The position numbers were made by a program, and so were the translations under genes. From NCBI GenBank assembly GCA_039566865.1, contig CM076947.1, forward strand, positions 21,081,501 through 21,145,500: DNA of 64,000 bases, given 5' to 3'. This document shows, piece by piece, positions 62,798 to 64,000 of the stretch. Origin of the DNA: Aurelia coerulea (lineage: Eukaryota > Cnidaria > Scyphozoa > Semaeostomeae > Ulmaridae). The notes beneath the pieces were generated by a model. It was given only the letters and a program-made list of their open reading frames with translations. It was not told where the DNA came from and ran no database searches. Positions within the stretch are counted from its first letter, which is position 1. Every line of letters begins with the position of its first letter.

Positions 62798-63726
62798 TTT
62801 GATGAGAAACTCCACTCGAGTGAGAACTGTTTGAGCAGCTGAGTGAGAACTGTTAGCTCAGCGACCGACGATCGATGAAAACATTCATGCAAGAAATAAG
62901 CCTTCATGATCCCTTCAACGAAACAACTCTCATGTTTCTCATGATTTTATTCATCAGATCAGCAAAAGAGTCGTTTGATTTGCAAAACAAGCGCATAATC
63001 CAGCTTGCAATTGCATTTATTGGCCTAACAGCGCATTTCTTTTTCCTTGAGACTGTGAGCTGAAGTTTGACCGAAAACTGCCTGCTACAAAGCTGCCGGA
63101 CTAATTTGCTTAAATCTATTCCCATGCGGTCACACGTTTCTATTGGAAGTGCACAAATAAGAATAAACAATTCCAAACATGTTGCTTCCATAACTCCATA
63201 GAAACCTCCACTTTATCTCTCTCTGGGGAAATCAAAAGATAACGCTTCGAAGATTCCAAGAGCAAATCTAATCTTTCGGGAACTTTTTGTGCAGCAAACT
63301 TATTCTGTGTTTTATTCATTTGGGGAAACGACAGAAATATAAAAAGTTACAACGACTCTCTGATCAGTTTGACACTGTGACAATAACATTGGAGGAGTGA
63401 AAAGTTTCTTACATTTTGAGGGGAACTTCGTAATTGCATTAAGGAGCCTACGTTCGAAACTTTTTGTCTCCATATTTTCAACTTGCAATTTAAATTTTTC
63501 TCTCAGGGAAATTTAATTTTCTCGCAAACAGCTCCAGGTACTTACTTCAACAAAACATTTTTTCAAATGATGGAAATATGCAATGGCCCTCAAAATTGTG
63601 ATATTCGAAAGCTATAACTGGCATTCGATAAGGTGGACAATTTGTATCATTAAATACTTGAAAAGTAAACTTTTAAAGCATCATATCAAGGCATCATATC
63701 TTGGTTACATGTTTAGGGGAACTTCA
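62798..63726. other. 5' flank of gene 1
   Basis: Unremarkable AT-rich sequence; no TATA box or upstream coding exon could be supported. Confidence 0.35.
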
Positions 63727-63974
63727 TAATAGACGATTACGCTAAAGACGGCGGAAAGGAACTTTATACCAAGATGCATCGCGTTCTTTAATCCAATAGA
63801 ATCATTAAAGATTCGGAATAGAAATTATGGAAAAGATGGCGTCGGGGGGCATTTGACCCACGTGCAGTGCGTTCTTTTGCGAAATCAACAGTGATTTTAT
63901 AGAGATTCGATCATCAAACGCAATGCATCTTGGTTAAACGCCCCCGAACGCCATTTCTCCGTAATCGTCTATTA
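63727..63974. mobile_element. Short MITE at the right edge
   Basis: TAATAGACGATTACGCTAAA and TTTCTCCGTAATCGTCTATTA-type ends are inverted; GCAATGCATCTTGGT / ACCAAGATGCATCGC lie inside and just outside. Confidence 0.6.
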
Positions 63975-64000
63975 GAACGCAATGCATCTTGGTAAAATGC

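Noticed and set aside
62904..63191. 95-codon minus-strand frame upstream of exon 1
   Set aside because: Not in frame with exon 1, no donor to join it, no recognised domain.

Overview
The window looks like AT-rich, repeat-dense nuclear DNA from a metazoan, most likely a cnidarian. The support is spliced genes with GT-AG introns, a class C (metabotropic glutamate-type) GPCR, non-LTR retrotransposon debris, a tRNA-headed SINE, hAT remnants and dozens of short palindromic DNA transposons (MITEs). There is no operon structure, Shine-Dalgarno pattern or CRISPR array. The species assignment is inference.

Three gene models can be supported. (1) A large minus-strand gene runs from an ATG at 62,797 to a TAG at 15,078-15,076. 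I assembled 17 coding exons by hand from splice sites and phase. The exons sum to 2,883 nt, an intact 960-residue frame. The product has two CxxC pairs, a coiled coil, a basic region, one complete F5/8 type C (discoidin) domain without its usual flanking cysteines, acidic linkers, and C-terminal EF-hands. (2) A plus-strand two-exon class C GPCR (23,278-28,041; 868 residues with signal peptide, Venus flytrap, nine-cysteine linker and 7TM) lies entirely inside the last intron of gene 1. (3) At the left edge a minus-strand gene contributes two phase-matched exons (8,640-8,378 and 3,973-3,748) of a Pro/Gln/Ser-rich protein that runs off the window. A fourth, weaker candidate is a single first exon at 17,696-17,507.

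Layout: 1-15 kb holds the left-edge gene and MITEs, foldbacks, a hAT remnant and RT fragments. 15-32 kb is the last intron of gene 1 and contains the nested GPCR. 32-36.7 kb carries the EF-hand exons around a 2.3-kb satellite of 8-bp units. 36.9-63 kb holds the other exons separated by stacked, often nested MITEs, a SINE, LINE 3' tails and a 10-copy tandem array (53.2-54.5 kb) of a hairpin-forming unit that also occurs singly at three other places. 62.8-64 kb is the 5' flank.

Several repeat families can be defined from target-site duplications visible here: family C (four copies, 9-bp TSDs), Q1 and S (9-bp), G (TA), an 8-bp foldback, and a group of families with different interiors that share a CCGGGTG-type terminus next to TA. 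Family letters in the entries are mine and local to this window.
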